DNA from: Chloroflexota bacterium
GTDB lineage: Bacteria > Chloroflexota > Anaerolineae > 4572-78 > J111
DNA length: 64,000 nucleotides
Assembly: GCA_016860845.1 (NCBI GenBank)
Contig: BOKF01000032.1
Span: 33,720-97,719 of the forward strand
Reading direction: 5' to 3'
The notes under the pieces: model-generated
The model's database searches: none
Told to the model about the DNA's origin: nothing
What the model saw: the letters and a program-made list of their open reading frames with translations, nothing else
Shown here: piece after piece, positions 30,012 to 36,746 of the stretch
How the letters are laid out: every line of letters begins with the position of its first letter
How positions within the stretch are numbered: position 1 is the stretch's first letter
Made by a program: the position numbers and the translations under genes

Positions 30012-31187
30012 TCAACCAGCAATGCTGTACTCATACTGCCCCCGCACCGGCTGGTCTTCGGCATAGCGGCTCAGGCGGAAAATAGACGGATCAAACTCCG
30101 GCGTACTTGACCGGGCCAGCAGATCGGCGGCCATGACGCCCACCGCCGGGCCAAGTTTGAACCCATGCCCGCTGAATCCGGCGCAAATAAAGAAGCCGCT
30201 GCCGGCAGGCACTTCGTCAATAATCGGGTGCCAGTCCGGGGTAATATCGTAGAGCGCGGCATAGCCGCCGGTGCTTTGGCTGCGCTCCATCGAGGGGAAG
30301 CGCCGGATAAGCCGCTCGCCCGAGTCCAGCACAAAGTCAGGGTCAACCTGCTCTTTAAAGTTATCCGGGTTGACAATTGCGTTAGCCTCGCCGGGATCAA
30401 TCAGGCCGACCAGGGTCAGTTGGCCGGTTTCGGAGCGGAAGTAGGTAGCGTGAATGAAATCGGCTATGACGGGATGGGCCGCTTCATAGCCCGCCGGGCG
30501 GGCAAAAAGCGACACCTGCACCCGGCAGGGGTTGATCGGCGCCTCTACCCCGACCATCCTGGCGACCCGAGCCGCCCACGGCCCGGCGCAGTTCAGCACC
30601 AGGGGCGCATCGAATTTCTCATTGGCGGTATCCACTCCGACCACTTTGCCGCTCGCAAAGCGGACGCCGGTCACTTCGGTCTCCTGAAAAATTTTGACTC
30701 CCACCCGTCGAGCCGCATCCGCATAGGCATTGACGGTCAGGTAGGGGTCAGCATAGCCGCTTTCCGGTTCATACGCGGCTCGGACCACGTCCGCTGTTTC
30801 CAGAGCGGGCATGATTTCATGCACCGACTCCGGTGAGAGCAGCTCGGTCTGGATGCCGACCCGGCGCTGTAAAGCAACGTTGGCCTCCAGCCCGGCCAAA
30901 TCTTTGGCCGCTACCACGCAAACAAAGCCGGTGCGGGTAAAGCCGCACTCCCCGCCCACCTGTTCTTTAAAATTTTGAAAGACGCGCAGGCTGTAGAGCG
31001 CCATCCTGGCGGTCAACTCGTTGGAGTAATGCTGGCGAATAATGGCCGAAGATTTGCCGCTTGGGCCGGCGCCAATGTTGTCTTTTTCCAACAAAGCCAC
31101 TTTTAAGCCGCGCTGGGCCAATTGAAAGGCCGTGCTACAGCCCGAAATGCCTCCACCAATCACGACAACATCAAACGTTTGAGACAT
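30012..31187 (-). CDS. FAD-dependent oxidoreductase (DAO / sarcosine oxidase beta-like)
   Basis: 391 residues from the ATG at 31187 (AAAGGAAT upstream; an earlier ATG lacks a site). The FAD dinucleotide motif VVIGGGISGCSTAFQLAQRG (20) starts at residue 7. The C-terminal GFFICAGFSGHGFKLGPAVG motif is typical of the D-amino-acid/glycine/sarcosine oxidase fold. It oxidises a secondary or primary amine in the cytosol; the exact substrate is unknown. It heads the minus-strand unit with cupin, NnrS-like and four-helix genes, and a Crp/Fnr-like box lies 83 bp upstream, which is odd for an amino-acid oxidase. Confidence 0.82.
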   Translation of the reverse strand: MSQTFDVVVIGGGISGCSTAFQLAQRGLKVALLEKDNIGAGPSGKSSAIIRQHYSNELTARMALYSLRVFQNFKEQVGGECGFTRTGFVCVVAAKDLAGLEANVALQRRVGIQTELLSPESVHEIMPALETADVVRAAYEPESGYADPYLTVNAYADAARRVGVKIFQETEVTGVRFASGKVVGVDTANEKFDAPLVLNCAGPWAARVARMVGVEAPINPCRVQVSLFARPAGYEAAHPVIADFIHATYFRSETGQLTLVGLIDPGEANAIVNPDNFKEQVDPDFVLDSGERLIRRFPSMERSQSTGGYAALYDITPDWHPIIDEVPAGSGFFICAGFSGHGFKLGPAVGVMAADLLARSSTPEFDPSIFRLSRYAEDQPVRGQYEYSIAG

Positions 31188-31241
31188 GATTTGTATTCCT
31201 TTCACTCGCTGGGGAGAGTTGGGTTAAAAACTATGCCTGCA

Positions 31242-31285
31242 AGTTTACGCGACAACCGGTCTTTGGTCCAGTGACACTTGTCATG
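31242..31285 (-). promoter_or_regulatory. Crp/Fnr-type box and -10 upstream of the FAD oxidoreductase
   Basis: AGTGACACTTGTCATG (31270-31285) is a degenerate copy of the GTGAC-N4-GTCAC box. On the minus strand a TAAACT -10-like hexamer lies at 31242-31247, putting the box centre near -42. This is the weakest of the three boxes. Confidence 0.45.
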
Positions 31286-31312
31286 ATTTGTCGTGAGAAG
31301 CAGCCCCATGTC

Positions 31313-32119
31313 TTAACGAAAAATCAGCACAACCAGGCCGGCAAAAGCAACGGCATGGATTATCTCCGCTATCCCCAGCCGGACCAAACTCAGCGACTTC
31401 TTATCTTGCCACTGCCATGCCCCGTAGACCATCTTGATCGTTACCGGCACAAAAGCCAGGGGCGTAAGCAAAGGGGCCCACTGCAACGTCGCCAGGGCCA
31501 GCAGCAGGGTTAGGGCAATCGTTTGATAAGCCAGGCAGGCTTTGGCTTTAACCAGCCGCTCACCCACCCGTTCGGGCGCCGGCAGGCGCGGCTGCTGGCG
31601 CACCTTGAGTTTGATATAAAAAACCGTGCCGCCAAAGTAGAGGGCATTAACCAACCACAGAATTGCCGCCACTCGATCCAATTGGCCGCTGGCAGCGTAA
31701 TAAGCCATCGGCGCACCCAGGGCCAGCCCGACAATCCCGGCCAACTCGCCCAGGAGACTCAACTCCTGCCGTCGGGAAACCAACCACAGATGGAAGAGCA
31801 GCAGCGACCCGCCAAACAAGCCCATGAGCGCTAACCACCACAGCCCTTGAACAAACACCAGCCAGCCGCCGCTCAAGATGGTCAGGCCGCCGTAGATAGC
31901 CGTCCAGCGCCACAGCAAAGCTTTATCGGCTGTGGCACGTTTGCGGGTTTTGACCAGAACCGCCAGCGGATAGCGCACCAAAAAGAAGCCGAGCGCCGCC
32001 AGCAGTAGAAGCAATGCTTGTCCATGCCAAACCGGCGCAATAACCAGCCCCAGCAGCAGAGGGACAATCAGCATAGCCCACGAGCCATGCTCTTTAGGTA
32101 AAGGTGGTTTAAGGGTCAT
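31313..32119 (-). CDS. YwiC-like membrane protein
   Basis: 268 residues from the ATG at 32119 (MTLKPPLPKEHGSW); the frame extends 14 codons upstream. About eight helices, starting with the family signature PPLPKEHGSWAMLIVPLLLG (20). In Bacillus subtilis ywiC sits in the anaerobic narK-fnr region, but its role is unknown. Here it is the second gene after the zinc-ribbon protein and downstream of a Crp/Fnr-like box, which supports an anaerobic function. Confidence 0.8.
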   Translation of the reverse strand: MTLKPPLPKEHGSWAMLIVPLLLGLVIAPVWHGQALLLLLAALGFFLVRYPLAVLVKTRKRATADKALLWRWTAIYGGLTILSGGWLVFVQGLWWLALMGLFGGSLLLFHLWLVSRRQELSLLGELAGIVGLALGAPMAYYAASGQLDRVAAILWLVNALYFGGTVFYIKLKVRQQPRLPAPERVGERLVKAKACLAYQTIALTLLLALATLQWAPLLTPLAFVPVTIKMVYGAWQWQDKKSLSLVRLGIAEIIHAVAFAGLVVLIFR

Positions 32120-32138
32120 ACGCTGTCTTTCTAATGGA

Positions 32139-32330
32139 TCAAGCCCCGTTGAGGGTTCCACCCTTAGCCAACTTGTGCGCTACCTGATCAGGATGATGGA
32201 TCAGGATAGGGAGGCATTGGCTGCAAATCCAGGTTTGATTACCGGCATAACGGAGGTTAACCAGAGGCAGGACTGTTTCGGGACGGTTACAATTGAGGCA
32301 CTGCGCTACCGGTTTTGTTTCTTTTGTCAT
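32139..32330 (-). CDS. Small zinc-ribbon protein
   Basis: 63 residues from the ATG at 32330, preceded by AGGAG eight nt upstream; longer readings lack a site. It has two Cys pairs (CLNC and CSQC) about 28 residues apart in QCLNCNRPETVLPLVNLRYA and TWICSQCLPILIHHP, forming a probable single zinc site. Function is unknown. It is the first gene of the YwiC unit, directly downstream of the strong Crp/Fnr-like box at 32393. Confidence 0.7.
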   Translation of the reverse strand: MTKETKPVAQCLNCNRPETVLPLVNLRYAGNQTWICSQCLPILIHHPDQVAHKLAKGGTLNGA

Positions 32331-32365
32331 CAGATCGCTCCTGTAGAGGATTATATTTACCTGAC

Positions 32366-32408
32366 ATTCTAGCACAATCTTCCCTGTGTAGCAGTGACTT
32401 TTGTCACA
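32366..32408 (-). promoter_or_regulatory. Crp/Fnr-type box with class II -10 (zinc ribbon-ywiC)
   Basis: AGTGACTTTTGTCACA at 32393-32408 is a near-perfect palindrome with the same TTTT spacer as the box before the ferredoxin gene. TAGAAT at 32366-32371 is the -10, and its predicted start lies about 41.5 bp from the box centre, the class II activator position. Confidence 0.75.
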
Positions 32409-32420
32409 AAAAGGGTCTGC

Positions 32421-32531
32421 CTGTTGAAAAAGTCGGCCGCAAGCCACGTGTGACTTAAATATAGTTTTTCAACAGTCGGCGCGCTGGTGCGGACACTCTA
32501 CTCTATGTTCGTCGTATTTTTGAACATAGAG
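32421..32531. repeat. Two inverted repeats upstream of the zinc-ribbon operon
   Basis: ctgttgaaaaa (32421-32431) pairs with tttttcaacag (32465-32475). ctctatgttc (32501-32510) pairs with gaacatagag (32522-32531). The first resembles insertion-sequence-end or terminator remnants. Nothing else is seen in this gap except the promoter of the next gene. Confidence 0.55.
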
Positions 32532-32621
32532 CGCGACTCAGATAAAGCCGAGCTTATGACGTTGGGTGATGCACTTGGGGCCAGGCGGCTGGGATAAGTT
32601 CGGAAATTAGTCTATTCTATT

Positions 32622-32650
32622 TTGCCCTAATAGAATATATGTTCTATAAT
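32622..32650 (+). promoter_or_regulatory. Promoter of the SRPBCC gene
   Basis: TTGCCC (32622-32627), a 17-nt spacer and TATAAT (32645-32650), about 55 bp before the ATG. Confidence 0.65.
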
Positions 32651-32705
32651 CTTATGAGGCTTTCAGTTCAATTTTCTTATAGAAAGGAATGGTAAGGAGA
32701 CTATT

Positions 32706-33158
32706 ATGCAAAAACTACATTTTTCAATTCTGATTAATGCGCCAAAAGATAAAGTCTGGCATTCGATGCTAGATGATAAGCCCTATCGAGAGTGGACGAA
32801 GGCGTTTAATGAAGGATCGTATTACAAAGGGAACTGGGAGAAAGGGTCAAAAATACTTTTTCTTGGCCCTGACCCAAACACGGGTGAGGAAGGCGGCATG
32901 GTAAGTCGAATTGCTGAAAACAAACCGTATGAGTTTATTTCCATAGAACATCTTGGTATCGTGCAAAACGGGGTTGAGGATACCACGAGCGAAGTGGCAA
33001 GAAAGTGGGCTTCGGCCTTTGAAAATTACACGTTTAATGATAAGGACGGAGCAACCGAAGTGCTGGTGGATATAGACATAGAAGATGAGCATGCCCAAAT
33101 GTTCAACGAAATGTGGCCGGAAGCTTTGCGGAAACTCAAGAAACTGGCAGAGAAATAG
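32706..33158 (+). CDS. SRPBCC / START-like (AHSA1-type) protein
   Basis: 150 residues with AAGGAG eight nt before the ATG. The SRPBCC ligand-binding fold is shown by the start LHFSILINAPKDKVWHSMLD (20) and the DKPYREWTKAF segment, then a beta sheet and the closing helix WPEALRKLKKLAEK. It is cytosolic; the ligand is unknown. Its bases are clearly more AT-rich than the neighbours (Lys/Glu/Asn codons with A or T) and it has its own promoter and two terminators, so recent acquisition is likely. Confidence 0.82.
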   Translation: MQKLHFSILINAPKDKVWHSMLDDKPYREWTKAFNEGSYYKGNWEKGSKILFLGPDPNTGEEGGMVSRIAENKPYEFISIEHLGIVQNGVEDTTSEVARKWASAFENYTFNDKDGATEVLVDIDIEDEHAQMFNEMWPEALRKLKKLAEK

Positions 33159-33200
33159 AAAGCATTCTCATCCTGCTTAAGATGCCTCCCAGAAGCAAGA

Positions 33201-33230
33201 AAAGCCTCGATCTACGTCCGAGGTTTTTTC
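33201..33230 (+). terminator. Rho-independent terminator of the SRPBCC gene
   Basis: aagcctcg and cgagg with a 9-nt loop followed by tttttt. Confidence 0.7.
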
Positions 33231-33280
33231 AATGTGTCGCAAAATGAACCAGATTGTTGAGAAGATACAAAAAGGCAGTA

Positions 33281-33329
33281 AAAAAGCCCGGTGATTGGCT
33301 TTTGGCCGCTCCAAACACGGGCTTTTTTG
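33281..33329. terminator. Bidirectional terminator between SRPBCC and cytochrome genes
   Basis: aaaaagcccg and cgggctttttt are perfect complements, with runs of A before and T after, so it can stop transcription on both strands, in particular at the end of the nos operon on the minus strand. Confidence 0.75.
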
Positions 33330-33350
33330 ATTAGATAACCGGAGGCCGAA

Positions 33351-33833
33351 TTACTTGTGGATACTGCGCATGTAGGCCACAATATTCTCCAAATCCGTAT
33401 CGCTTAGAGCGGGGTTGCCGCCTTTAGGGGGCATGTCTACGCCGGTGGTGTTGAGCGGGTCAGACGTTGGCCGCCCAACTTTGATAAATGCCAGCAATTG
33501 CTCATCCGTTTGACCGGCCACAAATTCACTGGTGACTAAATTTTTGCCCAGGTTGGGTATGCCTTCTCCGGTCGGGCCGTGGCAGGCCGAGCATGTTTGA
33601 GCAAATGAAGCCTGACCTGCCGCCGGGTCGCCCGTAGAAGTTTGAGCCGGAGCAGCTTCGGGTTGAGCTGGTGCAGAAGCCGGTTGTTCAACCGGAGCAG
33701 CTTCGACGGCCACCGACGGCCTGACCTGGGCGACCCAGACGACAGCCGCGGCCACCAGCATCAACAAAATGCCCAAAATCGAGGCGATGTATAAATTACC
33801 GCTGTCATGCGGAGAGGAATTGTCGGTCATCAT
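33351..33833 (-). CDS. Membrane-anchored c-type cytochrome
   Basis: 160 residues. An N-terminal helix (~14-36) anchors it to the membrane, an Ala/Pro-rich spacer follows, then a class I cytochrome c domain with heme motif CSACH (Cys81, Cys84, His85) and probable axial Met in VDMPPKGGNPALSD. It carries electrons outside the cytoplasmic membrane. It is the last gene of the nos operon, and a paralogue of the preceding cytochrome (same domain, different anchor), so both probably feed NosZ. Confidence 0.88.
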   Translation of the reverse strand: MMTDNSSPHDSGNLYIASILGILLMLVAAAVVWVAQVRPSVAVEAAPVEQPASAPAQPEAAPAQTSTGDPAAGQASFAQTCSACHGPTGEGIPNLGKNLVTSEFVAGQTDEQLLAFIKVGRPTSDPLNTTGVDMPPKGGNPALSDTDLENIVAYMRSIHK

Positions 33834-33873
33834 AAGGTAGCTCCTCGTTAAAAAACTTGATTAAGGCTTGACT

Positions 33874-34308
33874 TCATTGCTTATGAATACTGCGCATGTA
33901 GGCAACAAGGTGATATAAATCTTCATCACTCAAAGCCGGATTGCCGCCTTTGGGGGGCATAGCTACGCCGGTGGTGTTGAGCGGGTCACTGGGATCACGC
34001 CCCACCTTGATAAAAGCGACCAACTCATCATCACTTTTGCCGGCAATAAACTCGCTGGTGGTCATATCCTTACCCAGGCCGGGCAAACCTTCCCCGGCAG
34101 GCCCATGACAGGCTGAACAGGTACTTGCAAACAGCTTTTGCCCCACTGCCGGGTCTCCCACTGCGGCCTGAGCCGGCGCTTCGGCGGCCTGGACGACGCC
34201 GGTATTGCTTTCTCCCGGCTGTGACAGGCGTTCGGACCCGCCGCAAGCTGTAAGGCTCGAGACAGTCATGAGGGATACGATAGCCAGCAGATAAACCATC
34301 TTTTTCAT
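33874..34308 (-). CDS. c-type cytochrome lipoprotein
   Basis: 144 residues. Signal peptide with lipobox LTAC (Cys22) anchors it by lipid. The cytochrome c domain has CSACH (Cys64, Cys67, His68) and Met in VAMPPKGGNPALSDEDLY. Its sequence is over half identical in pattern to the helix-anchored cytochrome downstream. It probably donates electrons to the CuA site of NosZ. It is part of the nos operon with 40-bp gaps. Confidence 0.88.
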   Translation of the reverse strand: MKKMVYLLAIVSLMTVSSLTACGGSERLSQPGESNTGVVQAAEAPAQAAVGDPAVGQKLFASTCSACHGPAGEGLPGLGKDMTTSEFIAGKSDDELVAFIKVGRDPSDPLNTTGVAMPPKGGNPALSDEDLYHLVAYMRSIHKQ

Positions 34309-34347
34309 TCCATTAAATCTCCTTCAGCGTTGAATTGTTATTGACCT

Positions 34348-35313
34348 TTATCGTCCCGGCGGGAAGATACTGATTTCATCCCCTGGCGCTACACTAATTT
34401 CCGGCCCGCCGACATAACTCAGGTCGCGGCCGTTGAGCAGAACGCGCCACATCGGTTTGATGGCGTACCCCTTTTGAACGACAAACCAGGGCGTGCCGGT
34501 AGCGTCATCGCGCTCGCTGCCGAGCCAGTGCAGGTCAAAAATCTCACTACGAGCCTGGGGAAAGTAGTTAAAGAGTTTTTGCAGAGCGACCGTCATAGAT
34601 GCGCCGGTAGGCAAAGCCACTTTCAACTCTTGACCGCCCATCAGCGCCCGCATCCGGCCAAAAATCGAGACTTTGACCCGGAAGTCACCGCTATCCAGCG
34701 CGAGGGCACTTTGATAACCCAACAGCATCATGTGCAAATGCATGGTCAAAACCTTGTTCCAACCGGCCAGCGCAGCCGGCACAATGGCTGCTCCCGGCAT
34801 TTCTTCAGTCAAGAAGCGGGCAAAGGCAGCGTTGACCAGGCTGATCGCTCCGGTGACAAATATTTCCGGCACGTGGGTTTGGCGTGGACCATGCCCGGCG
34901 TGCAGTTGGCCGGCCCGGAAGAGATAGCGGGCAAAATCATCGCTCAGGTCCAGACCCAAGGTCCGGGCCAGCCAGACGGTAAAAAAGCGGCGGCGCTCGG
35001 AGAGGTGCTCCGGATCGGCGCCCCACTCCCAGCCCAGGATTACCGCTGTTTCGTGATTTTTGAGCAGGTAATCATAATTGCCCACCACCAATTCATAACC
35101 CCGCCGAAAGAGCGGCTCCACCGTTTCCAGCATCGCCCGGATGTCGTCCGGCCCCAGGCTCAAGAATTCGCGCAGCCGCTGCCACTCTTCTTCCGGGGCC
35201 GGCTGGAGACCGGCTAACTCCCAGCTTTGAGATTTGGACTGGCCGTTAAGCTGGGCAAAAGGTTCCACCACATTCGTATTTGCTGCCGCCGTCATTTTAA
35301 CTCTGCCTTTCAT
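34348..35313 (-). CDS. Protoglobin-like heme domain fused to a MoaD/ThiS-like domain
   Basis: 321 residues. The ATG at 35313 overlaps the nosL stop (ATGA). Residues ~40-200 look like a protoglobin/globin-coupled-sensor domain: FLSLGPDDIRAMLETVEPLF (20), then RRRFFTVWLARTLG and RAGQLHAGHGPRQTHVPEIF with the likely proximal His. Residues ~215-321 resemble a beta-grasp MoaD fold: VSIFGRMRALMGG, then VLLNGRDLSYVGGPEISVAP (20) and GDEISIFPPGR. The terminal Gly-Gly needed for sulfur transfer is absent (ends PGR). A gas-binding protein (NO or O2) with a protein-docking module is a reasonable guess. Such a fusion inside a nos operon is unknown to me. Confidence 0.65.
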   Translation of the reverse strand: MKGRVKMTAAANTNVVEPFAQLNGQSKSQSWELAGLQPAPEEEWQRLREFLSLGPDDIRAMLETVEPLFRRGYELVVGNYDYLLKNHETAVILGWEWGADPEHLSERRRFFTVWLARTLGLDLSDDFARYLFRAGQLHAGHGPRQTHVPEIFVTGAISLVNAAFARFLTEEMPGAAIVPAALAGWNKVLTMHLHMMLLGYQSALALDSGDFRVKVSIFGRMRALMGGQELKVALPTGASMTVALQKLFNYFPQARSEIFDLHWLGSERDDATGTPWFVVQKGYAIKPMWRVLLNGRDLSYVGGPEISVAPGDEISIFPPGR

Positions 35314-35900
35314 TGATTGTGCTCCATCCCTTGCTTGTGACCCATCTCCGGCATGGGGTTGGCTTTGTAATACGCCGACACCTCGCTAAAGGTCATCACT
35401 TCGCCCTGGAACTCGGCAGCAAAAGCCTGGGCCTTTTCCGCCGACTCAAAAGCAGCCAGGCCCGAAGCCATCGGCGTGCGCAGCCCTTTACTTTGCACAA
35501 ACGTCGCCTTTTCAGCCCGAATCCACTGGTTGTTTTCATAATTGTGGGCAAAAAAGGCAATAACTTCCTGGTTATTGGCCGGCTGCGCCTGGAACATATC
35601 GCCAATATCGTCAAAAATGTGCTGCTGTCCATCGGCGGTGATGTAGCCGGCGGCGTAACGCTCCTCGCTGATAATCATGCCGCATAACTCGCAGACATCC
35701 TCACCGTAATGGATTGTCGGCGGAGCCGGTTCAGCCGTGGCGCTGCTGGCGCAGGCGGAGAGGACTAGAAAAAACAACAACAGTAAGGCGTGAAGCGCCC
35801 ATAAGGGGCCTTTGGCTCTGACGTGTGAAGCATCACCTCCAGGCTCCGATACCCAAACCCTGACCCCCAAACTCTGACCTCCAAACCCTGATTTTCTCAT
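35310..35900 (-). CDS. nosL: NosL, copper chaperone lipoprotein
   Basis: 196 residues. NosL delivers copper to nitrous oxide reductase. The metal motif CELCGM (Cys70, Cys73, Met75) is present, and the signal peptide ends in the lipobox VLSAC (Cys50). The ATG overlaps the nosY stop (ATGA), which fixes this start. The ~30 residues before the hydrophobic core are unusually long and are encoded by a heptad tract (gggtttg/gaggtca), so the signal peptide has been lengthened by a repeat. The C-terminus is His/Met-rich (PMPEMGHKQGMEHN), which could bind more copper. Confidence 0.9.
   Translation of the reverse strand: MRKSGFGGQSLGVRVWVSEPGGDASHVRAKGPLWALHALLLLFFLVLSACASSATAEPAPPTIHYGEDVCELCGMIISEERYAAGYITADGQQHIFDDIGDMFQAQPANNQEVIAFFAHNYENNQWIRAEKATFVQSKGLRTPMASGLAAFESAEKAQAFAAEFQGEVMTFSEVSAYYKANPMPEMGHKQGMEHNQ
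35844..35890. repeat. In-frame heptad tract at the nosL start
   Basis: On the coding strand gggtttg, gaggtca, gagtttg, ggggtca, gggtttg and ggtatcg follow at a 7-bp period, encoding residues ~5-20 of NosL ahead of the signal peptide core. Confidence 0.65.
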
Positions 35901-36733
35901 AAATCACCTCTTCGTACAAATACTCCGTAAGCCGCCAATAAAGGTAAAACAATCCAGGCGAACAAAGCGCCCAGGAACATCCAGGTTAAGTTATCGCGAT
36001 AGGTTTGGATGGCGTAGATCCCGGCCGGCCCCAGCACATCCAGGGTCGCATTGATGCTCATCAGGGCCGACATTTTGAAGACCTGCAGGGGGTTGATGAG
36101 AGCCAGATTGAATAGCGTTTGAATAGGCAACTTAAAGGCCAGGGTTGTTCCCATCAAGCCCAGGTCGCCGACAAAGACCAACACTAACCACAAGAACAGG
36201 GCGATACCGGTAGCCATAGCCGCTTTGCGGGTCAAAATCCCAATCAGAAACCCCAGGCTCAACATGCCCAGGGCCAGGGTGAAAGAAAAAATCACCAACA
36301 AACCGTATGCTCCCGCATCGGTCTGGCCGCCCCGGCTAGCGATGATGGCCCCGGATAATCCAAACCCTAAAGCCAGCGCCCCCAGCAGCGAAGCCGCCAG
36401 TCCCAGGTATTTGCCCAGCAAAACCTCGGCCCGGCTGACCGGCTGGGCCAGCAGATAGTGCAGGGTGCCGTGCTCTCGTTCCCCCGAAATTCCGCCCGCC
36501 CCAATCGTCAAACCCATGAGGGGCACAATTAACAACACCAGATTGACCAGGCTGGCCGCCGTACGGCCAAAACCGGCAAAGCCGCTATAGCCCATCCCTC
36601 CGCCGCTCAACGACAGCCACGACAGCAGCAAGGCCAGGCCGGTGAAAGCAGCGGCATACAACATAAACCAGCGGTTGTTGAGCGAGTCATTAACTTCTTT
36701 TTTGAGCAACGTGCCGATGATTCTTGGGTCCAT
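35897..36733 (-). CDS. nosY: NosY, ABC transporter permease of nos maturation
   Basis: 278 residues with six predicted helices. Family traits: a long N-terminal KKEVNDSLNNRWFMLYAA-type segment and GGISGEREHGTLHYLLAQPV (20), typical of ABC-2 permeases including NosY. With the NosF ATPase part it forms the NosDFY complex that supplies or inserts copper/sulfide for the CuZ site. It sits 13 bp after the nosDF gene and overlaps nosL by 4 bp. Confidence 0.9.
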   Translation of the reverse strand: MDPRIIGTLLKKEVNDSLNNRWFMLYAAAFTGLALLLSWLSLSGGGMGYSGFAGFGRTAASLVNLVLLIVPLMGLTIGAGGISGEREHGTLHYLLAQPVSRAEVLLGKYLGLAASLLGALALGFGLSGAIIASRGGQTDAGAYGLLVIFSFTLALGMLSLGFLIGILTRKAAMATGIALFLWLVLVFVGDLGLMGTTLAFKLPIQTLFNLALINPLQVFKMSALMSINATLDVLGPAGIYAIQTYRDNLTWMFLGALFAWIVLPLLAAYGVFVRRGDL

Positions 36734-36746
36734 TGTCCGTTTCCTG

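Noticed and set aside
34348..35313. Reading the C-terminal domain as a functional molybdopterin synthase small subunit
   Set aside because: The Gly-Gly tail is missing and no molybdenum-cofactor genes lie nearby, so only the fold is claimed.
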